A DNA stretch of 64,000 nt from Bacillus sp. 7884-1 (GTDB lineage Bacteria > Bacillota > Bacilli > Bacillales > Cytobacillaceae): assembly GCF_002272245.1 (NCBI RefSeq), contig NZ_NPDD01000085.1:24133-88132 (forward strand), given 5' to 3'. Position numbers and translations under genes: made by a program. Each line of letters opens with the position of its first letter. The first letter of the stretch is position 1. Below the pieces are notes generated by a model that searched no databases, had not been told where the DNA came from, and was given only the letters and a program-made list of their open reading frames with translations. Below, piece by piece: positions 1 through 7,918 of this stretch.

Positions 1-487
1 TCTTTTCGTCTTTGCTAAGATCCACGATATCTTTTGCGTGGTACGGAGTTCCTTCAATCGGAGTATTTTGATCTACCGCTGCTTTTGGAATACCAAGGGT
101 AACATAGTGGCCGAACTTCAAACCCTTATTATGGATATAGTCCCCAAGAGCTTTCATACCATTTGGGAATTTCTTTGGGTCTACCGCCCATCTGCCATAT
201 TCATCAACGGTAGTCCTCCAATCCAACATATAATAATCATCAAGGTTAACATATTCATATCCGTGCGACTTAAATTTCGATGCCATTACATCAGCAGCGG
301 CCTTGATTTTTTCCTCTGTTGGCTTTTTACGAATGGAACTCCAGCTGCTCCAGCCCATAAATGGACGGTCTGCCAGCTCATTATAAGAAGATGCACTCGC
401 TTCTTGTGGAGTTATGATGGAAACGGTAAAAATACCAGTTAACAGTATTGAGCTGGAAACTATAGTCGAGATTACTTTTTTCAGCAT
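1..487 (-). CDS. Secreted GH27 alpha-galactosidase-like glycosidase, N-terminal part (runs off the window)
   Basis: Partial gene: 162 codons are visible from an ATG at 487, and the reading frame is still open at base 1. A GAGGAGG ribosome binding site lies 8 bases upstream. Residues 1-32 form a signal peptide (two lysines, a hydrophobic stretch, then an ASA-type cleavage site), so the enzyme should be exported. The mature start carries FMGWSSWSS (43-51) and VNLDDYY (80-86), typical of the first strands of a GH27 barrel, where the paired Asp contact the galactose. Known GH27 enzymes hydrolyse terminal alpha-galactosides. The catalytic nucleophile and acid/base lie beyond the window edge, so substrate is not proven. 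With the rhamnogalacturonan genes downstream it may act on plant polysaccharide, but that link is inference. Confidence 0.8.
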   Translation of the reverse strand, partial: MLKKVISTIVSSSILLTGIFTVSIITPQEASASSYNELADRPFMGWSSWSSIRKKPTEEKIKAAADVMASKFKSHGYEYVNLDDYYMLDWRTTVDEYGRWAVDPKKFPNGMKALGDYIHNKGLKFGHYVTLGIPKAAVDQNTPIEGTPYHAKDIVDLSKDEK

Positions 488-733
488 AAATGCCTCCTCA
501 AAATAGTATGAAACTTGAAAAATTAGAAATTAAGTCATTAGTACTATATTAATATAGAAAACTCTAAATATTAATGAGTAATATGTTCCAGCTAAAATTG
601 CATTCTTTGATACAGGGGGAGAATGTGGTACTCCATCACTCCCAATAAAAAAGTGCCAGGCACCCCAAAATTTCTGGAAGGTTCCTTGCACTTCTTTTTA
701 CTACATGTGACCTCTACACCCGGACTGCTAATC

Positions 734-1651
734 CTAAGAGGCAGATTCCAATTCCAACGATGTAGACTTTTTCTTCTTCTTAGAATGAGATATCTTCAGA
801 TTTCCTGCTACAATTCCACCCAATATTAAAACAACCCCAAGCCATTGGGACATACTTACGTGTTCTGATAAGACTATCGAGGATAATATTACAGCTATTG
901 GAAGTTCAGAGGACGTTAAAATGGTCCCAAGACCTGGTCCAACATGTGGCATCCCGATGGTAAATAAAATCGGCGGCAAGACAACTCCTAGTAGGCCAAG
1001 ATAAAAACCGTATGGTGCAATTTCCATTAAAACTGGTAATTGCAGCAACCCTGTTGGCGGACTAAGGATAAAAACAGTAATCATACCACCAGTGGTAAAT
1101 AGGGCACTCTTTTGCACCACTGGTGTATCTTTTTCAACAGAACTGCTAACAAAGATAAAAGTGGTATAGGTCAAAGCGGAAAGCATTCCCCATCCGATTC
1201 CTTGCCAAGTTATGTCTCCAAGGCCCACTCCAATAATTCCAGACGCAAAAATGGAACCAATAATTAGAATACCAATGGAAACAATTTTTCCAAGTGTTGG
1301 TGGCTTTTTATAAAATACCCACTCAAATAAGCTACCAATCCAGACGAATTGAAATAAAAAGATAATCGCAAGCGAAGCGTTAAGTGATTGCAGTGATTGG
1401 TAATAAAATAGACTTGTTAAACCAAGTGGAATACCTGATATAAGTAATTTGCCTATTTTCGGCAGTGTCAGTTTTTTCTTTTTTGAAAAAAGAGCTGCTA
1501 TCCAGATTAAAAGAGTCCCCATTAAGAATTGGCTTCCTGTCACCTCGCTGCTAGTAAAGCCAGCGGAATATGCAAGCTTTACAAAAGTTGACAAGGCTCC
1601 GTAACAGCAGCCTCCTATTAAAACAATTAGTGCGTATTGCCAGGTTTTCAT
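734..1651 (-). CDS. EamA/DMT-family permease (10 TM)
   Basis: A 305-residue, almost entirely hydrophobic protein with about ten membrane helices arranged as two EamA repeats, which is the usual length and layout for drug/metabolite transporters of the inner membrane. The ATG at 1651 is preferred over the in-frame ATG at 1669, because the AAAGGGG ribosome binding site lies between them, 8 bases before 1651. The C-terminus is a cytoplasmic lysine run. The gene is transcribed alone behind a consensus promoter (1785-1813), and an intrinsic terminator (1681-1719) sits inside its leader, which suggests attenuation. The substrate cannot be read from sequence. A second EamA gene lies at 13091-14008. 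Confidence 0.85.
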   Translation of the reverse strand: MKTWQYALIVLIGGCCYGALSTFVKLAYSAGFTSSEVTGSQFLMGTLLIWIAALFSKKKKLTLPKIGKLLISGIPLGLTSLFYYQSLQSLNASLAIIFLFQFVWIGSLFEWVFYKKPPTLGKIVSIGILIIGSIFASGIIGVGLGDITWQGIGWGMLSALTYTTFIFVSSSVEKDTPVVQKSALFTTGGMITVFILSPPTGLLQLPVLMEIAPYGFYLGLLGVVLPPILFTIGMPHVGPGLGTILTSSELPIAVILSSIVLSEHVSMSQWLGVVLILGGIVAGNLKISHSKKKKKSTSLELESAS

Positions 1652-1680
1652 GTTTTTTACCCCTTTCATTCTAAAAAAAC

Positions 1681-1719
1681 AAACAAAAAAGCCACACAGC
1701 TATATAAGAGCTGTGTGGC
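1681..1719 (-). terminator. Intrinsic terminator inside the EamA leader (possible attenuator)
   Basis: A perfect 11-bp inverted repeat (GCCACACAGCT / AGCTGTGTGGC, 7-base loop, 1691-1719) is followed on the minus strand by TTTTTTGTTTG. It lies between a strong minus-strand promoter and the EamA start, with no gene between them, so it would end transcription before the gene unless it is overridden. Confidence 0.75.
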
Positions 1720-1784
1720 GAAAATAGAGATTTCTCTAGAAAAGTCCACAAACAATGTTTTTTTTATTTCAATTGACCTAAGCC

Positions 1785-1813
1785 ATCATAAATGAAAACA
1801 AAACGAATGTCAA
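1785..1813 (-). promoter_or_regulatory. Sigma-A promoter of the EamA gene
   Basis: On the minus strand TTGACA (1813-1808) is separated by exactly 17 bases from TATGAT (1790-1785). It reads into a leader of roughly 125 bases that contains the terminator at 1681-1719 and then the EamA gene. Confidence 0.75.
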
Positions 1814-1907
1814 TGAAAAAAGAGTTTGGTTATGAATAAAAAAACTTGTTAAGGATAGTAAAGTCAATTTGATTTCATAACAAAAACGGAACTTGAGGGT
1901 GAAAGCT

Positions 1908-2120
1908 GTGCGTACTACAGGATTTCTAATCTTTATATTTATAAGTACAATCTCCCTAGTTGTTCTTTTAGACATAGTACAAGGCCATGATTTATACGAA
2001 GCTTGGTTTAGTCTAAGTAAATTATTAAAGGTAGGGAAAGGCGAAGATTATTTTCTTATTTTGATTTGTTTCATAATATTTGTTCTGCTAATTCTTAATA
2101 CAATCCGAAAAAGGAAATAA
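1908..2120 (+). CDS. Small two-helix membrane protein, unknown
   Basis: A 70-residue protein with two hydrophobic helices (about residues 5-22 and 47-64), separated by a polar loop and ending in a basic RKRK tail. I do not recognise the family. The GTG at 1908 is chosen because GAGGGTG lies 6 bases before it; in-frame TTG (1893) and GTG (1899) starts are further upstream and lack a site of their own. It converges on the ger remnant on the opposite strand. It is probably a real but uncharacterised membrane peptide. Confidence 0.5.
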   Translation: MRTTGFLIFIFISTISLVVLLDIVQGHDLYEAWFSLSKLLKVGKGEDYFLILICFIIFVLLILNTIRKRK

Positions 2121-2132
2121 CTTCTTCAAAAT

Positions 2133-2861
2133 TCAATTCATCACATTTTTTATTTTTCCCTTAATTAAGACAGTGAATAGTAATAAAAGAGGGATGACAA
2201 TTTGTAAAGGAATATGAAGCATATATGGAACAATTTGTAGTCCTTCGTCTAAGTGACTTTGGTAACTAGGAGCAATCATAATGGACGTTAGTAATATGAT
2301 TCCTCCTACTGAATAATTGGATACTTTTGTTGATTTAAGCCTTAATTTCGTATTTTGAATTCTAGATCGAACCAATGATATGTTTGTACTAAGATTCTCT
2401 GTAAAGCTATCCTTCGGACCTTTAATAACGGTTTGTGTAGTCGGTTCCGTAATCGATCGGGATTGAATTTTTTTAGTACCTAGAGTGATTGCTTTTGAAG
2501 AATCATCGATAAAAATAACTGTATTGCCTGCCAAAATGCTATCTAATAACTCTGACCAATCTAAGATAAACTTGATAGAGGGCACAGAAATAATTTGAAC
2601 CATTTTATCAGCTATATCATTCACTGTTTTAAAAGAAGGGGTTTCTTTATGAAGTTGTATAATCGGGCTGATTACATTTTCATTTATGCTTTGTTCATCA
2701 ACGATTCCTTCAATATGTAAAATTGCTACATTTTTAGTGGCAACGCTTAGTCTTCTGATTGATAAATCATCGCTATTTCCGAATTCAATTTCTAGTCTTT
2801 TAATATTTTCCTCTACGTTCTCGCTAAGTGGAATTAGATGATAGTGATTCTGATCAGGCAT
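2133..2861 (-). pseudogene. Germination-receptor remnant: GerA-type N-terminus fused to a GerB-type C-terminus
   Basis: Reads as a 242-residue protein, about half the 480-530 residues of GerA-family germinant-receptor A subunits. The first ~185 residues look like a GerA N-terminal domain, including TVIFIDDSSKAI, EPTTQTVIKGPKDSF and NISLVRSRI. In place of the A-subunit membrane domain there are two hydrophobic segments ending in HIPLQIVIPLLLLF and a short basic tail, which resembles the extreme C-terminus of GerB-type subunits. The simplest reading is an in-frame deletion running from the middle of a gerA gene to the end of its gerB partner (junction near 2305-2330). Start ATG 2861 has AAAGGGG 8 bases upstream; the earlier in-frame ATG at 2897 does not fit. 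Function is probably lost. Confidence 0.6.
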
Positions 2862-2930
2862 GGTAAATTCCCCTTTCGAGAAAAATTTTCTAAACAATAT
2901 TATTTTTTCCAGTAATATCTTTATTATGTT

Positions 2931-2966
2931 TAATAAATAAAAAAGACTTAACCCCGTGGTTAAGTC
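2931..2966 (-). terminator. Intrinsic terminator after the unknown gene at 3144-3842
   Basis: A 9-bp stem GACTTAACC/GGTTAAGTC with a 4-base loop (2945-2966) is followed on the minus strand by TTTTTTATTTATTA. It lies between the gene at 3144 and the ger remnant. Confidence 0.7.
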
Positions 2967-3143
2967 CTTTAAATATATTTAAATTTGCTTCGTTCTCCTT
3001 AAAGAAAAGTTGGATATAGCGAGTTTATTCCTTTCCTTATTATTTTTTTATATCTATTCAATCGAGAAGGATTATCCTAATAATCCTTATGTTTCGATTT
3101 GTTTTCAGGTATGAAATTGTCTATTCCTTTTTGATATGAGCCT

Positions 3144-3842
3144 TTAGCCTCCCCTCATGATAAAAATGGGTTGGTTGTGATCACCTGGACCGATAAAGTC
3201 TAATGCGGCAGGAGAGAATACCATAACTTTTCTTTTAACGCCCTCCAAAAACATTCGGATTGGATCTATAACTTCAGTATCCTGAAAGACAAAGCCTCCA
3301 AAGAATATCTTCTTTTTGGCCCTCCTTCCGAAGACAATCATATTTTTCTTCTTAACTGTTTTAACAATGACACTTTCTTTCGACTCCTCATGAAATTGCA
3401 ATGTTACTTTCTCTGTTTGTAAAACTTCTTCTTCAATCGAAGCGGCTATTCCAATTTCACGTTTATTTAAGACTAAGACGAAGTCATATCCTGTTTCTGT
3501 TTTCTTTTGAACAACAGACACTTCATCTGTAATCAACATGACGAAATCTTCGGATTCTTTCGTGGGTGAGTCTGGAGAGATTTCTTTTTTCTTGATGACT
3601 CGAAAAAATACTTTAGCTCCAATTTCTTCATCTGTGAAGTCAAAGGGGTTTATACTCTGTGTGCGTACAAGGTATAAATTATTAACCTTCTCTTTGCTGT
3701 TTAATTGGACACATAATGCAATATCTTCATTCACCACCTTTTCCTCTTCGTTCGAGAGCATAGGGACATTCATTTTCATTCCTGGAAATTGAACGAAGAT
3801 GTAGCTGAAGTTTTTCCTAGGCTGTACATCCAGAAGTCTCAT
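3144..3842 (-). CDS. Unknown protein (232 aa, no recognised domain)
   Basis: A 232-residue soluble protein rich in Lys, Glu and Val, with no signal peptide and no membrane helix. I do not recognise a family. Notable stretches are a basic KKKNMIVFGRRAKKK segment near residue 170 and a glycine-rich end (GPGDHN...MRGG). GAAAGG lies about 11 bases before the ATG. Codon use resembles its neighbours, and a terminator follows at 2931-2966, so it is a single-gene unit. The alternating hydrophobic pattern suggests a beta-rich fold, which is only inference. Confidence 0.65.
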   Translation of the reverse strand: MRLLDVQPRKNFSYIFVQFPGMKMNVPMLSNEEEKVVNEDIALCVQLNSKEKVNNLYLVRTQSINPFDFTDEEIGAKVFFRVIKKKEISPDSPTKESEDFVMLITDEVSVVQKKTETGYDFVLVLNKREIGIAASIEEEVLQTEKVTLQFHEESKESVIVKTVKKKNMIVFGRRAKKKIFFGGFVFQDTEVIDPIRMFLEGVKRKVMVFSPAALDFIGPGDHNQPIFIMRGG

Positions 3843-4190
3843 AAACTCACAACCTTTCCGATAAGTTACAAGATTATTATCCTGTAAATGTATAATTCAA
3901 TACTCTTTCTTACTTTCCTGTTTGAGTATGATGAGTTTTCATCGTCACTTTCTTATGAAATGCGATGGTTCCTCCCTATAATTGAGTATTTATGAGCAAT
4001 TCTACTAGCGAAAAACAAAGAATGGAAAGTATTTGTCGTTTAATTCAACATTTCCCTATTACTTAATAATCTGTACTCCCATTTAGGATTAACAGAAAGT
4101 AAACAATAAATGAATTTCATCTATTTTACACGATTGATCATTAGTAGAAGTTAGAATGAAATTAATAATACTTATTTGAGGGAAAATTTA

Positions 4191-4247
4191 TATATGTAAT
4201 TTACATATATGGATAAAATGAGTTATTATATATGTAAATTACATATA
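4191..4247. promoter_or_regulatory. Two identical 19-bp palindromes (operator pair)
   Basis: TATATGTAA-T-TTACATATA (4191-4209) and TATATGTAA-A-TTACATATA (4229-4247) are perfect palindromes that differ only in the central base, with centres 38 bp apart. They lie in the 467-bp gene-free stretch 3843-4309, just before the small gene at 4310. The core ATGTA-N3-TACAT has the same geometry as GTGTA-N3-TACAC at the phasin promoter (4864-4876), so one dimeric repressor may bind all three. Nothing else is evident in 3843-4190. Confidence 0.7.
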
Positions 4248-4309
4248 GGAGTAAAATTATACATTAGATCCTAAAAGTTTATCATTATTTTAAGAATGGA
4301 GGCATTTTT

Positions 4310-4441
4310 GTGAGTGAGAAAGAAGAAATTTTGATTTATAAAACATCCAATATTCTTAGGAAAGATACGAGCATGATGAAGTTAAACGATATTATTGAGG
4401 AACTAGTACGAATTATTGAATCCAAAACAAAAGAAAAATGA
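4310..4441 (+). CDS. 43-residue peptide downstream of the paired palindromes
   Basis: A GTG start with GGAGG 7 bases upstream opens a 43-codon frame closed by TGA and followed by a terminator (4469-4498). The peptide is highly charged and predicted helical (MSEKEEILIYKTSNILRK...), with no membrane segment. The family is not recognised. The strong ribosome binding site, two operator-like palindromes upstream and a terminator downstream argue that it is a real regulated transcription unit. Confidence 0.55.
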   Translation: MSEKEEILIYKTSNILRKDTSMMKLNDIIEELVRIIESKTKEK

Positions 4442-4468
4442 TAGCTTGATTATGACAATGTAAAGATA

Positions 4469-4498
4469 AGAGCGATTCTCATTCGAGAGTGCTCTTTT
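4469..4498 (+). terminator. Intrinsic terminator after the 43-residue gene
   Basis: An imperfect stem AGAGCGATTCTC / GAGAGTGCTCT with an ATTC loop is followed by TTTTAATTAA. Confidence 0.6.
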
Positions 4499-4509
4499 AA
4501 TTAACTGGA

Positions 4510-4766
4510 TCCATGATGAGGTGAAGGGAGAAGCTTTGCTGATATAAGTCTAGATATAGACTATACATTGTAGTTCGGGCTAAGGACATGATTATTTCCA
4601 ACGGTGAAAATGTATACTCTGCTGAAGTTAAAAAATGTGCTGTACAAGCATTCGCAAGTGTTGGAGTGCGCAGTCATTGGAATTGGAGTACCTGACGCAA
4701 AATGGGGAGAAGCGGTGAAAAAGCAGTAGTAGTACTGAAAACAGTGAATAGTGTGAACGAGCCATA
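4510..4766 (+). pseudogene. Decayed C-terminal fragment of an AMP-binding acyl-CoA ligase
   Basis: Pieces of the ligase C-terminal domain appear in shifting frames: KDMIISNGENVYSAEV in one frame (4582-4629), then after a one-base shift VLYKHSQVLECAVIG and VPDAKWGEAVKK (about 4636-4725), then AVVVLKTVN after another shift with in-frame stops. These match the hinge and C-terminal lysine region of long-chain acyl-CoA synthetases, where KDMI-SGGEN-Y--EVE and VIG-PD--WGE are signatures. No start, ribosome binding site or N-terminal domain remains. It is a relic, and it lies directly before the phasin-like gene. Confidence 0.75.
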
Positions 4767-4842
4767 AAATCAGCTTAATATTAATATCTTTCCTAAATAG
4801 TCAAATAATAGACAAAATAATAAATTTTATGCATATTATTGT

Positions 4843-4881
4843 TTGACTTATCATTACTTATATGTGTAAAATACACCTATA
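4843..4881 (+). promoter_or_regulatory. Phasin promoter with overlapping operator
   Basis: TTGACT (4843-4848), an 18-base spacer and TAAAAT (4867-4872) form a sigma-A promoter about 190 bases before the phasin-like gene. The palindrome GTGTA-AAA-TACAC (4864-4876) covers the -10 box and has the same 5-3-5 geometry as the core of the pair at 4191-4247, as expected for a repressor site. Confidence 0.55.
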
Positions 4882-5064
4882 GTAATTTTGCTGATTATGT
4901 TGGTAAAGCGTACTTAAAGAGTTATGCTAGACAACTCGAGCTATACCAATCTATGCTCTATCAATTATTTAAAAGGTATTTTAGTTTTCTTGAGCTCTAC
5001 ATACCTCCGTTTCATAGCGAGGATAAAATAGAGAAATTTAAAAAGTAAATGAGGAGGAACGAAG

Positions 5065-5694
5065 ATGGTACAAAATGTGATGCATAAAAAAGAAGAAGTC
5101 CTAAAAAAGGAAGTTAAAAAAGTTGAGGTACCGAAAGTAGAGGTTCCAAAAGTAGAGAAGCAAAATGAACCAAGCTATGTTACGGATTCATTTATTGAAA
5201 CGTTTTGGGATCAATTTGAAGGTGCAGTATCTCGTACAAGAGATTATAGAGAAGAAAGCCAGGAACTTTACTTAAACGCTATAAAAGAAACAACAAAGTT
5301 CAATGGATTATATAGCAAAACTTTACTGGGTCTTTTTAATCAAGCAACAAAATTAAATGGCGATTTGAGTAAAGGGTTATTCCAAAACAACATTTTTAAA
5401 ACAAATGAATCAACTCATGAAGTGACTGAATCTTTAAAAAGTCAAGTAAGTGAAGCAACTAGTAAATTAGAGGAGCTTTATTTAACTCCAATTAACTCAG
5501 CCTTAGATTTAATTGAAAGTACTGAGAAGCTTTTTGAACAAAATAGCGTGGCATTCATTGAATATACAAATGAAGCAATGAATTCTTGGGAAGATGTCAC
5601 AGACAATTATTTAAAACAAGCTCGAAAAACTCATCAAAATATTGCGCATCTATTTGAAGATAGCGTGCGTGTACTTACTGCTTCAAGTAAATAA
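5065..5694 (+). CDS. Phasin-like coiled-coil protein (PHA granule-associated?)
   Basis: A 209-residue soluble protein, almost wholly amphipathic alpha-helix, with a Lys/Val/Pro repeat near the N-terminus (EVPKVEVPKVEK) before the helical body starting around residue 40. SFIETFWDQFEGAV, ESQELYLNAIKETTKFNGLY and the spaced leucines and phenylalanines resemble Bacillus phasins, which coat polyhydroxyalkanoate granules. GAGGAGG precedes ATG 5065 by 8 bases. The neighbouring acyl-CoA ligase relic and the operator over its promoter fit a lipid/PHA-linked regulon such as the PhaQ-phaP circuit of B. megaterium, but no pha biosynthesis gene is present here. It could instead be another coiled-coil stress protein. 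Confidence 0.5.
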   Translation: MVQNVMHKKEEVLKKEVKKVEVPKVEVPKVEKQNEPSYVTDSFIETFWDQFEGAVSRTRDYREESQELYLNAIKETTKFNGLYSKTLLGLFNQATKLNGDLSKGLFQNNIFKTNESTHEVTESLKSQVSEATSKLEELYLTPINSALDLIESTEKLFEQNSVAFIEYTNEAMNSWEDVTDNYLKQARKTHQNIAHLFEDSVRVLTASSK

Positions 5695-5760
5695 TGTAAA
5701 TATCTAAAGGATTCTTTAATGGATGAGCCCTTCTTTGTTAATAAAAATCCTATATCACAC

Positions 5761-5798
5761 AAAAAAGCAGCTATGCCTTCAAGGCATGCTGCTTTTTT
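5761..5798 (+). terminator. Intrinsic terminator after the phasin-like gene
   Basis: A long stem, AAAAAAGCAGC(T)ATGCC paired with GGCATGCTGCTTTTTT, with a short TTCAA loop. It could act on both strands. Confidence 0.85.
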
Positions 5799-5917
5799 AA
5801 TTTCTTAATTGCTGATGACATTTTACAACGGAGAATTCCCTCTTATGGGTCATAGTTCATCTGTAGGCGGTGTTTTTATTAATAGGCTTTAAAAGTAATA
5901 TTTTTTATTTTGATGTC

Positions 5918-5957
5918 TACCTGTTTCTCATATTGAGAGACAGGTAGTTTTATTTTT
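5918..5957 (+). terminator. Terminator in the leader of the ABC exporter operon
   Basis: CTACCTGTTTCTC / GAGAGACAGGTAG with an ATATT loop is followed by TTTTATTTTTT. The stretch 5799-6095 holds no clear gene, only a 25-codon frame at 5815-5892 without a good ribosome binding site, then this hairpin, then the exporter. It may be an attenuator for the exporter or a second terminator of the upstream unit. Confidence 0.6.
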
Positions 5958-6095
5958 TACTCTTTGAGCTGTTCTTTGAATTCTTAAATACCTTAATAAA
6001 GCATCATAATCCATGAAAGATGATGGGGAAATCCATTGTGATTGGTTGAAGGGTACGTTATTCTAAGCATATTCCTTTATGAAGGAGGGGGTATG

Positions 6096-7895
6096 ATGAT
6101 AAATAAACCTATCTTTAAGGAACATTTTGTTCTACATAAATGGAGTTATTTGCTTGGAACGATCCTTTTAACCTTCTCCCTTGTTTTGCAATTATTTGTT
6201 CCCGTTTTATTAAAAAAGTTCACAGATGGGCTCCAAAATGAATCTATTTATGTTTCGGATTTATGGGAGTTGTCACTAATGTTTATCATTGTCGGGATTG
6301 GAGCTTTTCTCTTTCGGTCGAGTGGCCGAATTTATATATTCAAGATGTCAAGAATCTTAGAGCGGGACTTACGGACTTCATTGTTTTCACATTGGGAGAG
6401 ATTGCAGGCTGAATATTATCAAAACCAGCGAATTGGTAATTTGATGGCGCATGCCGTAAATGATGTCAATATTATGAGGCAGATTGTCATGCAGGGATAT
6501 TTTCAGATGGTGGAAGCGGCTGTATTAATTTCGATCTCTGTATTCATGATGGCTAGTACGATTCATCTTTATTTAACGTTACTGGTCCTATTACCTTTAC
6601 CAGGATTAACGTATATCGCCTATCGTTTCCGGTCCAAAATTCAAATGCATTCCCTAAAAGTACAAGAAGCAATAGGGACATTGACCAGCCGAGTTCAAGA
6701 ATTTTGTTCGGGAATCAGTGTTATCAAAACTTATATTCAAGAGCAAGAAGAACGAAAAAAGTTTACAAATGATAATCAGTCCAATGTCGAGGTTAACAAA
6801 CAGTTAATTGTTTCAAATTCGCTTTTCACCTCATTAAGTCAAGGAATTGTCGGACTAAGTTATTTGATTTCTATTGTATTTGGTTCCATTTTAGTAATGA
6901 AAAGTGCCATTTCTCTTGGAGACTTTGTTGCTTTTAATACGTATTTATCTTTGTTGATCGCCCCCATTGAAAACATAGGGAAGGTCATTAATCTCCTGCA
7001 GCAGGGAAAAGCCGCAGATAACCGAATTCGTCATGTATTATCTACGGAACCGGCTATTAAAGATGAAGAAGGGCTTACCCCTATAACATCACTTCAAGGT
7101 GAAATTAGAATTAAAAATTTATCTTTTAAATACCATAGAAGTAAACAGTACGCATTAAAGAATATTAACATTACCATCCCCAAAGGAACTAGTTTAGCCA
7201 TTGTCGGGAAAGTAGGCAGCGGAAAATCAACCTTAGTCAATTTACTCTTACGTTTATATAATCCTCCCAAAAATTCAATCTTCGTTGATGAACAGGATAT
7301 CCGTGATGTTCCATTAAATACACTTCGTACATCGGTTGCATATGTCCCACAAGACAATTTTTTATTTTCCTCAACCATTAAAGAGAATATAGCCTTTGAC
7401 CCAAATCCTTATCGAGATGATCAAGTCGTTCATGCTGCAAAGCAAGCTCACATTTATGATGATATTATGGAACTTCCTCATAATTTTGAGACCGAATTAG
7501 GAGAAAGAGGGCTTTCCTTATCAGGTGGACAACGGCAGCGTGTCAGTATTGCAAGAGCATTGATCAAACCTTCTCCGATCATTATTTTTGATGACAGCCT
7601 TTCAGCCGTTGATTCTAAGACGGAATCCATCATTTTAACCACATTGCGAACCGAAATGAAAAGTCGAACCTCCATCATTATTAGTCATCGAATTTCTACG
7701 ATACAAGAAGCGGATCAAATCATTGTGTTGGACCAAGGGGAATTAGTGGAAAGTGGCACACATCAATCCCTTGTAAAGAAGAATGGAATTTATAAAAAAA
7801 TGTTTGCCCAGCAAACAACGGATTTTTCATCTGCTCATTCAACGTTTCCACCACTTAACGGAAGAAAGATCCTCATAAAGAAAAGGAGGGGGTAA
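6096..7895 (+). CDS. ABC exporter subunit with degenerate ATPase site
   Basis: A 599-residue half-transporter: six membrane helices (about residues 15-310), then a nucleotide-binding domain with Walker A GKVGSGKST (about 370), signature LSGGQRQRV (about 475) and Walker B IIIFDD. The residue after the Walker B Asp is Asp500 instead of the catalytic Glu, the classic mark of the non-hydrolysing site of heterodimeric exporters such as B. subtilis BmrCD. The ATG at 6096 has AGGAGG 7 bases upstream; the adjacent ATG at 6093 is possible but closer than usual. The partner gene follows after 23 bases or less. The likely role is export of drugs or amphiphiles across the cytoplasmic membrane; the substrate is unknown. 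Confidence 0.88.
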   Translation: MINKPIFKEHFVLHKWSYLLGTILLTFSLVLQLFVPVLLKKFTDGLQNESIYVSDLWELSLMFIIVGIGAFLFRSSGRIYIFKMSRILERDLRTSLFSHWERLQAEYYQNQRIGNLMAHAVNDVNIMRQIVMQGYFQMVEAAVLISISVFMMASTIHLYLTLLVLLPLPGLTYIAYRFRSKIQMHSLKVQEAIGTLTSRVQEFCSGISVIKTYIQEQEERKKFTNDNQSNVEVNKQLIVSNSLFTSLSQGIVGLSYLISIVFGSILVMKSAISLGDFVAFNTYLSLLIAPIENIGKVINLLQQGKAADNRIRHVLSTEPAIKDEEGLTPITSLQGEIRIKNLSFKYHRSKQYALKNINITIPKGTSLAIVGKVGSGKSTLVNLLLRLYNPPKNSIFVDEQDIRDVPLNTLRTSVAYVPQDNFLFSSTIKENIAFDPNPYRDDQVVHAAKQAHIYDDIMELPHNFETELGERGLSLSGGQRQRVSIARALIKPSPIIIFDDSLSAVDSKTESIILTTLRTEMKSRTSIIISHRISTIQEADQIIVLDQGELVESGTHQSLVKKNGIYKKMFAQQTTDFSSAHSTFPPLNGRKILIKKRRG

Positions 7896-7918
7896 TCATT
7901 CGGAAAATAAAAGAGGGA

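Noticed and set aside
4191..4247. The paired palindromes as a CRISPR-like repeat
   Set aside because: Only two copies, each a perfect palindrome with no spacer-repeat periodicity and no cas genes. An operator pair explains them better.
4839..5048. A 69-codon frame ending just before the phasin-like gene
   Set aside because: Its first codon (TTG) is inside the -35 box of the phasin promoter, it has no ribosome binding site, and its sequence matches nothing I know. It is more likely the leader of the phasin transcript.
6013..6066. A 17-codon frame (MKDDGEIHCDW...) before the ABC exporter
   Set aside because: No ribosome binding site; such short frames occur by chance. It could be a leader peptide, but nothing supports it.
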